A stretch of 64,000 nucleotides of DNA from GCA-002728855 sp036340635 (GTDB lineage Bacteria > Bacteroidota > Bacteroidia > Flavobacteriales > Flavobacteriaceae), in NCBI GenBank assembly GCA_036340635.1, contig JAYYYF010000002.1, forward strand, positions 62,001 to 126,000, given 5' to 3'. The notes under the pieces are model-generated. The model searched no databases, had not been told where the DNA came from, and saw only the letters and a program-made list of their open reading frames with translations. Shown here one piece after another: positions 1 to 8,266 of this stretch (position 1 is the first letter of the stretch; every line of letters begins with the position of its first letter). Both the position numbers and the translations under genes were made by a program.

Positions 1-31
1 TTAATATTCTCTTACTTGATTCTATTTTCAT
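1..31 (-). CDS. Possible 5' end of a gene cut by the window edge
   Basis: An ATG at 29-31 on the minus strand opens a frame reading MKIESSKRIL with no stop before the window edge. It runs in the same direction as the S4-domain gene that ends 67 bases upstream of it. Ten codons are too few to identify a family. It could equally be a chance open frame, although the spacing after the neighbouring gene fits a following gene. Confidence 0.3.
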   Translation of the reverse strand, partial: MKIESSKRIL

Positions 32-98
32 AACAGATATAAAATTAATAAAACATAATTTGTAATTAAATTAATTTAAAAAAAGAGAAGATGGAGAT

Positions 99-458
99 TT
101 ATTTTTTTGAAAATTTATCAATTTCCCTTCTTTCTTTTTTTGTTGGTCGACCAGTTCCTTTTTCTCTTTCAATCAGAATAGATTTAATATTAATTCCAGA
201 TTTTATTTTAACTACCTCTTTCTCTTTTCTATGGATATCTAAAAGTTTTGCACCAATTCGATTTTTAGGTAATTTTAAAACAGTAATATTTTTTGAAGCT
301 TGATTTTTAGTAATTGATATTTTATCACCAATGTATATTTCTTTAGAAGATTTAATTGTTTTTCCGGATATCTTAATTTTTCCACTCTTGCAAGCTTGAC
401 TAGCTAAATTTCTAGATTTAAAATACCTCAAATGCCATAAAAGTAAATCTGCTCTCAT
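99..458 (-). CDS. S4-domain RNA-binding protein (Hsp15/HslR-like)
   Basis: This small basic protein opens with an S4 RNA-binding fold: MRADLLLWHLRYFKSRNLA, then ACKSGKIKISGK, then a positively charged C-terminal tail (GTGRPTKKERREIDKF). This is the layout of Hsp15 (HslR), which in E. coli binds free 50S subunits carrying nascent chains. Family members start directly with M-R-x-D-x-x-L-W, so I place the start at 458. A longer in-frame version starting at 482 adds only eight residues. The lysine and arginine content is high, as expected for an rRNA binder. The exact cellular role in this phylum is inferred from the family. The gene is divergent from the FKBP-like lipoprotein gene. Confidence 0.8.
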   Translation of the reverse strand: MRADLLLWHLRYFKSRNLASQACKSGKIKISGKTIKSSKEIYIGDKISITKNQASKNITVLKLPKNRIGAKLLDIHRKEKEVVKIKSGINIKSILIEREKGTGRPTKKERREIDKFSKK

Positions 459-498
459 CGAATATTCATGTATTGAGTACAAAAATAAAGTAAAATCG

Positions 499-506
499 TA
501 TTTTTG
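499..506 (+). promoter_or_regulatory. Candidate -7 box (TAnnTTTG) of the FKBP-like lipoprotein gene
   Basis: TATTTTTG matches the Bacteroidota -7 consensus. It ends only eight bases before the ATG at 515, so the mRNA would have a leader of about five bases. The nearest upstream TTG (473-475) is 23 bases away, which is a weak -33 match. Confidence 0.35.
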
Positions 507-514
507 TTGGTATT

Positions 515-1405
515 ATGATTTTTAAAAAGTTAAATCTACATTTTGTTTTATTCTTATTGCTAGTTTTATTTTTTAGCTGTAAAAAAGATAATTCTGATCA
601 AGTAGAGGAGATCAGAGATTTATCAGAACAAACTTTAATTGACGACTCTGCCTTGACTGAGTATTTGGAAACACATTTTTATAATTATGAAGATTTTCAA
701 AATTATCCGAACCAGTACCCCATAGAAATTATACTAGACACTATAGCTGGTGATAATAAAAATAAAACACCATTAATTGATCAGGTCATTAAAAAAGGTG
801 TTGAACTTATTAATGGGGATGATAATATTAATGTAGATTTATATTATTTAATTGCTAGGCAAGGAAATGGGACCAAACCGTCAGTTGCAGATTCAACTTT
901 TGTAACCTACAGAGGTAATCTTTTAAATGGATCAAAATTTGATGAAAGAGTATATCCTATTTGGTTTGATTTGATTTCTGTTGTTAGGGGCTTTCGAGAA
1001 GTTTTGCCTGAATTTTCAGATGGAACTTTTTTAATTAGGCCTGATGGGACCTTTGATTTTAAGGATTATGGACAAGGTATTTTCTTTCTGCCTTCGAGTT
1101 TAGGATATTTTTCAAGTAGCTCAGCATCAATACCTGCTTATTCACCTCTTATTTTTTCAATTTCACTCCATTTAGTTAACCAATCTGATCATGATTCGGA
1201 TGGAATTTTATCTATAGACGAGGATGTTGATAAAGACAATAATCCACTAAACGATGATACAGATAATGATGGTATTTTTAATCTTTTCGATACAGATGAT
1301 GATGGTGACGGTATATTAACGTCTAATGAATATGATCAAGATAACGATGGTGTTGCTGATGACTCTGACAATGATGGTATTCCTGATTACTTAGACCCTG
1401 ATTAA
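515..1405 (+). CDS. FKBP-like peptidyl-prolyl isomerase lipoprotein with C-terminal Ca2+-type repeats
   Basis: The N-terminus is a lipoprotein signal: a hydrophobic run ending in LFFSC, with Cys22 as the likely lipidated residue. Residues about 105-222 resemble an FKBP domain, with VTYRGNLLNGSKFDE, a VVRGFREVLPEF segment matching the 'v-pGw-eal' element, and a final strand before residue 222. From residue 226 to the end the chain is almost entirely Asp-rich repeats (DSDGI, DNDGI, DDDGDGI, DNDGV, DNDGIPD) of the thrombospondin-type-3/calcium-binding kind. It probably sits on the outer membrane or in the periplasm as a folding factor. Isomerase activity is inferred, because the FKBP pocket is divergent (an inserted FLIRPDGTFDF segment and a Ser-rich loop). 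It is distinct from GldI by its calcium-type tail. Confidence 0.75.
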   Translation: MIFKKLNLHFVLFLLLVLFFSCKKDNSDQVEEIRDLSEQTLIDDSALTEYLETHFYNYEDFQNYPNQYPIEIILDTIAGDNKNKTPLIDQVIKKGVELINGDDNINVDLYYLIARQGNGTKPSVADSTFVTYRGNLLNGSKFDERVYPIWFDLISVVRGFREVLPEFSDGTFLIRPDGTFDFKDYGQGIFFLPSSLGYFSSSSASIPAYSPLIFSISLHLVNQSDHDSDGILSIDEDVDKDNNPLNDDTDNDGIFNLFDTDDDGDGILTSNEYDQDNDGVADDSDNDGIPDYLDPD

Positions 1406-1447
1406 TTTAGCATATAAAGTTCTAAGATATTATTGTCAACAAAATAT

Positions 1448-2401
1448 TCATTTTCGATTGACAACTTTTTTACATGCGTCGATTATAGATTCTTTATTAA
1501 GGCCATATTTAGTCATAAGCTCAATTGGCTTACCTGACTCACCAAAAGTATCTTTAGTAGCAACAAATTCTTGAGGAACAGGGAAATTTTGAGAAAGGAT
1601 TCTTGATATGGTTTCACCCATCCCACCATGATAATTATGTTCTTCAGCTGTAACTATTGCTTTTGTTTTTTTTACTGAATCAAGGATCATATTTTTGTCA
1701 ATAGGCTTTATTGTATGAATGTTTATTACTTCTGCATTAACACCTTCATTCTCAAGTGATTCAGCAGCATTTATAGCTTCCCAAACAAGGTGCCCTGTTG
1801 CTACTATTGTCACATCAGTTCCAGGATTTAGCATGATTCCTTTGCCTATTTCAAATTTCATACTGGGAGTAGTAAAATTCGGAACGGAAGGCCTTCCAAA
1901 ACGGAGATATACAGGTCCACAATGCTCTGAAACAGCAATTGTTGCAGCTCTAGTTTGATTGAAATCACAAGGGTTTATTACTACCATTCCTGGAAGCATT
2001 TTCATTAGCCCAATATCTTCAAGAATTTGGTGTGTTGCACCATCTTCTCCTAGAGTTATACCAGCATGTGAAGCACATATTTTAACGTTTTTATTTGAAT
2101 AAGCAATGGACTGTCTAATTTGGTCATAAACACGCCCAGTAGAAAAATTTGCGAATGTTCCTGTGTAAGGTATTTTACCTCCAATAGTTAAACCAGCAGC
2201 GATACCAATCATATTGGCTTCTGCAACTCCTACTTGGATGAAACGTTCTGGATTTTCCTTCTTAAAGGCATCCATTTTTAAGGATCCTGTTAAATCTGCA
2301 CAAAGAGCAACTACATCAGGATTGTTTCTTCCTAATTCCAAAAGTCCCAATCCGAATCCTGAACGAGTGTCTTTAGATCCTTGATTTTTATATTTTTTCA
2401 T
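1448..2401 (-). CDS. Transketolase, C-terminal subunit
   Basis: This is the C-terminal half of a split transketolase: a Pyr domain (residues about 10-170, with GVAEANMIGIAAGLTIGGK and the conserved GEDGATHQ stretch) followed by a transketolase C-terminal domain (LMTKYGLNKESII near the end). With its partner it transfers two-carbon ketol units in the non-oxidative pentose phosphate pathway, using thiamine diphosphate bound at the subunit interface. The N-terminal subunit gene lies 22 bases upstream on the same strand, so the two are surely co-transcribed. Splitting into about 280 and 317 residues is a known alternative to the roughly 660-residue single chain, so this is not a frameshift. The start is in register with the partner spacing. 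Confidence 0.9.
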   Translation of the reverse strand: MKKYKNQGSKDTRSGFGLGLLELGRNNPDVVALCADLTGSLKMDAFKKENPERFIQVGVAEANMIGIAAGLTIGGKIPYTGTFANFSTGRVYDQIRQSIAYSNKNVKICASHAGITLGEDGATHQILEDIGLMKMLPGMVVINPCDFNQTRAATIAVSEHCGPVYLRFGRPSVPNFTTPSMKFEIGKGIMLNPGTDVTIVATGHLVWEAINAAESLENEGVNAEVINIHTIKPIDKNMILDSVKKTKAIVTAEEHNYHGGMGETISRILSQNFPVPQEFVATKDTFGESGKPIELMTKYGLNKESIIDACKKVVNRK

Positions 2402-2423
2402 TTCTTTATGAATGGTCTATAGT

Positions 2424-3269
2424 TTAATAATCACCAATGGTCTCGGGGTTTTGTTTTAAAGCTATAGCTAGTAATTCATCATTAGGAGCTATACCATGCC
2501 ATTTATGTGTTCCCATCATAAAATCAACGCCATTTCCCATTTCTGTTTCCATTAAAACAACAACTGGTTTTTCTTTTTTTGTCATTGTTTTTGCTTTTTG
2601 CAATGAATAAATAATTGATTCAATATTGTTACCTTCTTTAAGTTTTAACACTTCCCAACCAAAAGAAGAGAATTTTTTACTTAAGTCACCCATGTTTAAG
2701 ACCTCGTCAGTACTACCATCTATTTGTTTTCTATTTAAATCTACAGCTGCAATAATATTATCTATCTTTTTTGCTGATGCAAACATAGCAGCTTCCCAAT
2801 TTTGTCCTTCTTGAAGCTCTCCATCTCCTAATAAAACATAAACTAGTTTTTTGTCATTATTTAATTTTTTTGCCAAAGAAGCACCTATGGCTACTGAAAG
2901 ACCTTGACCAAGGGATCCTGATGCAATTCTTATTCCAGGAAGACCCTCATGGGTTGTAGGATGACCTTGTAGCCTAGAATTAATTAACCTAAAAGTGTTC
3001 AATTCGGAAATCGGGAAAAAACCTCTACGAGCCAATGTGCTATAAAAAACAGGGGAAATATGACCATTAGATAAAAAGAAAATATCTTCATCATTGCCAT
3101 TCATTTGAAAGGTTTCATTTAGATCCATAATTTCATTGTATAGAGCTACAAAATATTCAGTACAACCTAAAGAACCACCTGGATGGCCTGAGTTTACACT
3201 ATTAACCATTCTTAGTATATCTCGTCTTATTTGGACTACTAGTTTTTGAAGTTTCTTATTGTCTGTCAT
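2424..3269 (-). CDS. Transketolase, N-terminal (thiamine diphosphate) subunit
   Basis: This is the N-terminal half of a two-gene transketolase. The thiamine diphosphate motif is clear as LGDGELQEGQNWEA followed about 25 residues later by DLNRKQIDG. Upstream lie the conserved SGHPGGSLG and the substrate-site loops GHPTTHEGLPGI and GSLGQGLSVAIGAS. It works with the C-terminal subunit encoded 22 bases downstream to interconvert pentose, tetrose and hexose phosphates in the cytoplasm. The 281-residue length is normal for the split form. A TAnnTTTG box lies about 18 bases before the ATG. The 160-base gap separating it from tgt is one of the larger ones in the window. Confidence 0.92.
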   Translation of the reverse strand: MTDNKKLQKLVVQIRRDILRMVNSVNSGHPGGSLGCTEYFVALYNEIMDLNETFQMNGNDEDIFFLSNGHISPVFYSTLARRGFFPISELNTFRLINSRLQGHPTTHEGLPGIRIASGSLGQGLSVAIGASLAKKLNNDKKLVYVLLGDGELQEGQNWEAAMFASAKKIDNIIAAVDLNRKQIDGSTDEVLNMGDLSKKFSSFGWEVLKLKEGNNIESIIYSLQKAKTMTKKEKPVVVLMETEMGNGVDFMMGTHKWHGIAPNDELLAIALKQNPETIGDY

Positions 3270-3286
3270 TTTTCAGCTTCTAATAA

Positions 3287-3294
3287 CAAAATTA
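3287..3294 (-). promoter_or_regulatory. Candidate -7 box of the transketolase operon
   Basis: TAATTTTG on the minus strand fits TAnnTTTG and lies 17 bases before the transketolase start codon. It would give a leader of roughly 14 bases. No convincing -33 TTG is seen. Confidence 0.35.
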
Positions 3295-3428
3295 AGATTT
3301 AGAAAGATAGCTACAAGAATGATTCAAATCATTTATTAAGTATTATGCTATTTGTTGTTAACAACTTATTATTTTGTAACAGGTAATTTAAATTTAAACA
3401 GTTCATATTTTTATATTCAAACAAAAAG

Positions 3429-4556
3429 ATGTTCAAACTGATTCATAAAGACCCAAAATCATCTGCTCGCTTAGGTGAGATAAATACTGATCATGGAAAA
3501 ATTAAAACACCTGTTTTTATGCCTGTTGGTACAAACGCAAGTGTTAGAGCTGTACATCAAAGAGAATTAAGAGAAGATATTAATCCAAGTATTATTTTAA
3601 GCAATACATATCATTTGTATCTAAGACCTGGAGAAAAGATTATTGGCAAAGCAGGGGGGATACACAAATTTATGAAATGGGATAGACCGATATTAACCGA
3701 TTCGGGAGGTTTTCAAGTTTTTTCTTTATCTGGTAATAGAAGTATTACAGAAGAAGGAGTTAATTTTCAATCACATATAGATGGATCATATCACTTGTTT
3801 ACTCCAGAAAGAGCTATTCAAATTCAAAGAGAAATAGGGGCAGATATTGTTATGGCTTTTGATGAATGTATTCCTTATCCTTCTAAATATGAAGAGACAA
3901 AAAAATCTACATACATGACACACCGATGGCTAGATCGATGCATTGAAGAAAACAATAAACTAGAATTTAAATATAATTATCGACAATTTTTATTTCCAAT
4001 TATTCAAGGAGGCATTTACGGAGATTTAAGGAAGTTCTCGGCAGAATATATTGCTCAAAAAGATTTGCTTGGAAATGCAATTGGAGGACTTTCGGTAGGT
4101 GAACCAATTGAAGAAATGTATGCTATGACTGAATTAACATGTAATGTTTTGCCAGAAGATAAACCTCGTTATTTAATGGGAGTTGGAACTCCAAAAAATA
4201 TATTAGAGAGTATAGCGATAGGAGTTGATATGTTTGATTGTGTTATTCCTACTAGGAATGGAAGAAATGGAACTTTATATACTTCAAAAGGAATAATAAA
4301 TATTAAAAACAAAAAATGGGAAGATGATTTTTCGCCAATTGATGAATTTAGTTATAGTTTTGTTGATATAGATTATTCAAAAGCATATTTGAGACATCTT
4401 TTTACAGTAGATGAAATTTTAGGAAAGCAGATTGCTACTCTTCATAATTTGTCATTTTACATGTGGTTGTTAAGAGAATCTAGAAAACATATCTTAGCTG
4501 GCGACTTCAATATTTGGAAAAATAGGATGATAAGACAAATGGATCAAAAAATTTAA
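3429..4556 (+). CDS. tgt: tRNA-guanine transglycosylase (Tgt), lacking the zinc cysteines
   Basis: Tgt exchanges guanine-34 of GUN-anticodon tRNAs for preQ1 on the way to queuosine. Family landmarks are present: the catalytic-site segment LTDSGGFQVFSLS, the DIVMAFDE stretch, QGGIYGDLR, GGLSVGE and the nucleophile loop VDMFDCVIPTRNGRNG. The bacterial zinc site is normally Cys-x-Cys-x2-Cys plus a His. Here the segment at residues 303-313 reads PIDEFSYSFVD with no cysteine, while the histidine of TLHNL is kept. From memory this replacement is shared by other Bacteroidota Tgts, so the enzyme is probably active but not zinc-bound in the usual way. It is followed after one base by the LptF/G-type gene. 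Confidence 0.93.
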   Translation: MFKLIHKDPKSSARLGEINTDHGKIKTPVFMPVGTNASVRAVHQRELREDINPSIILSNTYHLYLRPGEKIIGKAGGIHKFMKWDRPILTDSGGFQVFSLSGNRSITEEGVNFQSHIDGSYHLFTPERAIQIQREIGADIVMAFDECIPYPSKYEETKKSTYMTHRWLDRCIEENNKLEFKYNYRQFLFPIIQGGIYGDLRKFSAEYIAQKDLLGNAIGGLSVGEPIEEMYAMTELTCNVLPEDKPRYLMGVGTPKNILESIAIGVDMFDCVIPTRNGRNGTLYTSKGIINIKNKKWEDDFSPIDEFSYSFVDIDYSKAYLRHLFTVDEILGKQIATLHNLSFYMWLLRESRKHILAGDFNIWKNRMIRQMDQKI

Positions 4557-4557
4557 A

Positions 4558-5631
4558 ATGAAGATTTTTGACAAGTACATAATTAAAAGCTATCTGTTAA
4601 CCTTTTTAACCATGTTGTCGTTGTTTATTCCAGTTGCGATTATGGTTGATTTAGCTGAAAAAATTGATAAGTTTAAAGAAAAGGAGATTCCACTTGATGA
4701 CATAATTAATTACTACTATGATTTTGTTTGGTATTTTGGAAATTTATTATTTCCAATTTTTCTTTTCTTAGCGGTTATTTGGTTTACTTCAAAGCTAGCA
4801 AACAATACTGAGGTTATAGCTATATTAAGTTCAGGGATTTCTTTTTTTAGATTTTTGCGACCATATATTATTTCAGCATCTATAATTGCTTTTTTTTCTT
4901 TTATGGCTGGTATGTTTATTGTGCCAAAGTCTAGTTTAAGATTTAATCAATTTAGATTCAAGTACATTGAAAAAAAGGATGAAAGAAGAACAACGAACCT
5001 TTTTAAAAAAATAAATGATAATGAATATATTTTCGTTAGTAATTATGATCCTATAAGAAAAAGAGGAACAAATTTTTCACTAGAGCACTTCAAAGATAAT
5101 AAGCTAAAGTTTAAGATTTTATCAAATAGTATTCGTTGGATTGAAGAAGAAAAAAACTTTAGACTTTTTGGGTATAGTAAAAGATTTTTTGACGATGATT
5201 ATGAGAAACATATTTCAAGATCTAGAATTGATACAATCTTTGACTTTAAAATTGAGGATCTTTCTCCAGTTACATATAAAGCTGAAACTTTAACTTACAG
5301 CTCTTTAAATAAATTTATTGAAAAAGAACGCCTTAGCGGTTCGGTTTTAATAAATAATCATTTATTAGTTCGTCATAAAAGGTGGAGTTTACCTCTTTCG
5401 TCTTTTGTTTTAACCATTATAGCAGTCTCTGTTTCTTCATTCAAAAGAAGAGGAGGGATGGGTATAAATCTTGCTTTTGGCATATGCCTAGGTTTTGTTT
5501 ATATTTTTTTTGACAAGATTTTTGGCATTATGGTAAACAAGTCAACTTTTTCTCCTGCTATAGCTGCTTGGCTACCTCTGTTTGTTTTTGGCCTTTTGTC
5601 TATCTATTTACTTTTAAAATCAAAGCGGTAA
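4558..5631 (+). CDS. LptF/LptG-type permease of the LPS transporter (YjgP/YjgQ family)
   Basis: The six hydrophobic segments come as three N-terminal (residues about 12-35, 55-80, 98-122) and three C-terminal (about 275-352), with a soluble jellyroll-like periplasmic domain between them. This is the YjgP/YjgQ topology. Such proteins form the membrane part of the LptB2FG ABC transporter that extracts lipopolysaccharide from the inner membrane. The first helix begins after the characteristic MKIFDKYIIKSYL. One base separates it from tgt, so they are co-transcribed. Whether it is the F or the G paralogue cannot be told from the sequence alone. The partner gene is not in the window. Confidence 0.88.
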   Translation: MKIFDKYIIKSYLLTFLTMLSLFIPVAIMVDLAEKIDKFKEKEIPLDDIINYYYDFVWYFGNLLFPIFLFLAVIWFTSKLANNTEVIAILSSGISFFRFLRPYIISASIIAFFSFMAGMFIVPKSSLRFNQFRFKYIEKKDERRTTNLFKKINDNEYIFVSNYDPIRKRGTNFSLEHFKDNKLKFKILSNSIRWIEEEKNFRLFGYSKRFFDDDYEKHISRSRIDTIFDFKIEDLSPVTYKAETLTYSSLNKFIEKERLSGSVLINNHLLVRHKRWSLPLSSFVLTIIAVSVSSFKRRGGMGINLAFGICLGFVYIFFDKIFGIMVNKSTFSPAIAAWLPLFVFGLLSIYLLLKSKR

Positions 5632-5651
5632 AGTTTTATCATTATAATTTA

Positions 5652-5659
5652 TAAATTTG
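5652..5659 (+). promoter_or_regulatory. Candidate -7 box of accA
   Basis: TAAATTTG (TAnnTTTG) ends 17 bases before the accA ATG and would give a leader of about 13 bases. No -33 TTG is visible at the usual distance. Confidence 0.35.
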
Positions 5660-5676
5660 TTTTATACAATTAAGAA

Positions 5677-6630
5677 ATGGAATACTTAGAATTTGAGTCA
5701 CCTATAAAGGAATTGCATGAGCAAATTTCAAAATGCAAAACATTAGGTGAACAAAATAATGTAGATGTATCAAAAACCTGCAAATTACTTGAAAATAAAC
5801 TTGAGAAAACTATGTATAAAGTTTATTCTAATCTTAATGCGTGGCAAAGAGTTCAACTTTCAAGACATCCATCAAGGCCATATACTTTAGATTATATAAA
5901 TGCCATATGTGGGGGAACTTTTTTAGAAATGCATGGAGATAGAAATTATGCAGATGACAAAGCAATGATTGGTGGTCTTGGCAAAATAGAAGATCAATCA
6001 TTTATGTTTGTAGGTATGCAAAAGGGATACAATACTAAAACAAGACAATACCGAAATTTTGGGATGGCAAAACCTGAAGGGTATCGTAAGGCATTACGAT
6101 TAATGAAGTCTGCAGAAAAATTTAATTTACCAGTAGTTAGTTTTATTGACACACCAGGAGCGTATCCTGGAATTGATGCCGAGGAAAGAGGTCAAGGAGC
6201 CGCAATTGCTAAAAATATATTTGAAATGCTAAGCATAAAATCTCCAATTATTGTTGTTATAATAGGAGAGGGAGCATCAGGAGGAGCTCTGGGTATAGGA
6301 GTAGGTGATTTAGTTTATATGCTTGAAAACACTTGGTATTCAGTTATTTCACCTGAATCTTGTTCCTCAATTTTATGGAGAAGTTGGGAACATAAAGAAG
6401 TTGCTGCTGAAGCTCTTAAACTTACAGCCGAGGATATGCTTGAAGCGGATTTGATCGATAAGATTATTAAAGAGCCTTTAGGTGGTGCACATAATTTTCG
6501 CGAAAAGGTTTTTAAGAGTGTGAAAAAAGAAATAATAGAGGCATTTAAAAAGTTGAACGAAATTGACTCGAAAAAAAGAATTCAACTGAGGAGAGAAAAA
6601 TTTTCAAGGATGGGGACTTTCAAAGGTTAA
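5677..6630 (+). CDS. accA: Acetyl-CoA carboxylase carboxyltransferase subunit alpha
   Basis: The 317-residue length is standard for AccA. Visible landmarks are the N-terminal helical region (MEYLEFESPIKELHEQI), HPSRPYTLDYI, the GMQKGYNT strand, the FIDTPGAYPG segment and the oxyanion-hole/CoA site GEGASGGALGIGVGD. With AccD (not in this window) it moves the carboxyl group from carboxybiotin-BCCP to acetyl-CoA, making malonyl-CoA for fatty acid synthesis. It follows the Lpt permease after 45 bases but has its own candidate -7 box. An AT-rich hairpin lies downstream. Confidence 0.96.
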   Translation: MEYLEFESPIKELHEQISKCKTLGEQNNVDVSKTCKLLENKLEKTMYKVYSNLNAWQRVQLSRHPSRPYTLDYINAICGGTFLEMHGDRNYADDKAMIGGLGKIEDQSFMFVGMQKGYNTKTRQYRNFGMAKPEGYRKALRLMKSAEKFNLPVVSFIDTPGAYPGIDAEERGQGAAIAKNIFEMLSIKSPIIVVIIGEGASGGALGIGVGDLVYMLENTWYSVISPESCSSILWRSWEHKEVAAEALKLTAEDMLEADLIDKIIKEPLGGAHNFREKVFKSVKKEIIEAFKKLNEIDSKKRIQLRREKFSRMGTFKG

Positions 6631-6693
6631 GCTAATCTTATTTTTTCAATCTTATTAACATTTTTATTTTTTTATAAACACCCATTTTGTTCA

Positions 6694-6719
6694 ATCTTAT
6701 ATGATAAAAGATATAAGAT
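6694..6719 (+). terminator. AT-rich hairpin after accA
   Basis: A perfect nine-base inverted repeat (ATCTTATAT / ATATAAGAT, eight-base loop) is followed by TTTAATTATTTT. It lies between accA and dnaB and could end accA transcription. The stem is AT-rich and weak. Confidence 0.35.
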
Positions 6720-6728
6720 TTAATTATT

Positions 6729-6754
6729 TTGACTTAATAAAGAAGTTAAATTTG
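6729..6754 (+). promoter_or_regulatory. Candidate dnaB promoter (TTG-N15-TAnnTTTG)
   Basis: TTG at 6729-6731 and TAAATTTG at 6747-6754 form a Bacteroidota-type promoter with a 15-base spacer. The -7 box ends four bases before the dnaB ATG, so initiation would fall on or next to the start codon. Confidence 0.4.
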
Positions 6755-6758
6755 TGGT

Positions 6759-8258
6759 ATGGAAAAAAGCAGATCGATAAAAATTGATAAAGAGGATTCA
6801 GGAACTGTTATCAATTTAAAAAACGCTAAATTACCTCCCCAAGCTATAGATCTAGAAGAAGCAGTTTTAGGAGCTATGTTGATAGACAAAAAAGGAGTTG
6901 ATGAAGTCATTGATTTACTTCAACCGGATGCATTTTATAAGAATGCGCATAAGCATATATTTGAATCAATCCATTCACTTTTCCAAAATTCTGAACCAAT
7001 AGACTTACTTACAGTTTCTTCAGATCTTAAAAAAAAAGGGAAACTAAGTACAATAGGTGGAGACTATTATTTAATAAATCTAACACAAAAGGTTTCTTCT
7101 TCTGCTCATATTGAATTTCATGCAAGAATTATTTTGCAAAAATTTATTCAAAGAAGTTTAATTAAAATATCAAATGAAATAATTGAATCTTCATATAAAG
7201 ATTCAGTAGATGTTTTTGACTTATTGGATGAATCTGAATCAAAGCTTTATGATATAACTCAGGGTAATATAAAGAAATCATCTGACACTGCACAAAATTT
7301 AGTTTTTTTAGCAAAAAAGAAAATTGAAGAGATAGCTAATCAGGAGGGATTGAGTGGAATAAGTACAGGTTTTGAAAGACTTGATAATTTAACTTCTGGA
7401 TGGCAGCCTAGTGATTTAATTGTTATAGCTGCGCGTCCAGGTATGGGTAAGACAGCTCTTTCATTGTCGATGGCAAGAAATATTTCAGTTAACGTAAAAG
7501 TTCCAGTAGCTTTTTTCTCATTAGAAATGTCCTCTGTTCAATTAATCACCAGATTGATTTCTGCTGAAACCGGTTTATCTTCTGAAAAGTTACGAACTGG
7601 AAAATTAGTTGATCACGAATGGAAACAGTTAAATGTCAAAGTAGGGGACCTTGAAAAAGCACCTTTATTTATTGATGACACCCCTGGCCTTTCAATTTTT
7701 GACTTGAGAGCAAAATCTAGAAGATTAGTTTCTCAGCATAAAATAAAACTGATAATAGTGGATTATCTTCAGCTAATGACTTTGGGTAATAATAATAATG
7801 CAGGAAATAGAGAACAGGAGATCTCAAATATTTCTAGAAATTTGAAATCACTTGCTAAGGAACTAAATATACCTATTATTGCCCTTTCACAATTATCAAG
7901 AGCAGTTGAAACAAGGTCTGGCCCCAAAAGACCTCAATTATCTGATTTGAGGGAATCTGGAGCTATTGAGCAAGATGCAGATATAGTTTCTTTTATTTAC
8001 CGTCCAGAATATTATGGGATTGAAGAATGGGATGATGAGGAAAGAACACCTACAGCAGGTCAAGCTGAGCTTATAGTTGCTAAGCATCGTAACGGCGGAC
8101 TTGATAAGATTAGATTAAAATTTGTTCCAAGTTTAGGAAAATTTGAAGATATGCAAAAATATGATTCTTCTTTTGAGTATGAATCTAAAATGAATCCCGA
8201 TGATATTAAGAATCAAAATCTTAATGACAATTCTGAAAGTGATGACATGCCGTTCTAA
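6759..8258 (+). CDS. dnaB: Replicative DNA helicase DnaB
   Basis: DnaB is the hexameric 5'-3' helicase that unwinds the replication fork. The N-terminal primase-interacting domain (residues about 25-130, starting PPQAIDLEEAVLGAMLIDK) is followed by a linker and a RecA-type motor. The motor has Walker A ARPGMGKTA, Walker B LIIVDYLQLM, the ALSQLSRAVE motif and DLRESGAIEQDAD. The length of 499 residues is normal and there is no intein. The C-terminal tail is acidic and ends in DDMPF. A -7 box sits only four bases before the ATG, which suggests a leaderless or nearly leaderless mRNA. Confidence 0.97.
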   Translation: MEKSRSIKIDKEDSGTVINLKNAKLPPQAIDLEEAVLGAMLIDKKGVDEVIDLLQPDAFYKNAHKHIFESIHSLFQNSEPIDLLTVSSDLKKKGKLSTIGGDYYLINLTQKVSSSAHIEFHARIILQKFIQRSLIKISNEIIESSYKDSVDVFDLLDESESKLYDITQGNIKKSSDTAQNLVFLAKKKIEEIANQEGLSGISTGFERLDNLTSGWQPSDLIVIAARPGMGKTALSLSMARNISVNVKVPVAFFSLEMSSVQLITRLISAETGLSSEKLRTGKLVDHEWKQLNVKVGDLEKAPLFIDDTPGLSIFDLRAKSRRLVSQHKIKLIIVDYLQLMTLGNNNNAGNREQEISNISRNLKSLAKELNIPIIALSQLSRAVETRSGPKRPQLSDLRESGAIEQDADIVSFIYRPEYYGIEEWDDEERTPTAGQAELIVAKHRNGGLDKIRLKFVPSLGKFEDMQKYDSSFEYESKMNPDDIKNQNLNDNSESDDMPF

Positions 8259-8266
8259 TTTTTTCT

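Noticed and set aside
1433..1464. TTGTCAA ... TTGACAA inverted repeat with a following T-run near the FKBP/transketolase junction
   Set aside because: The 18-base loop and seven-base AT-rich stem are too weak, and half of it lies inside the transketolase coding sequence.
1448..3269. Transketolase broken into two pieces by mutation
   Set aside because: The two genes have their own starts and stops, 22 bases apart, and match the known split form with complete domains.
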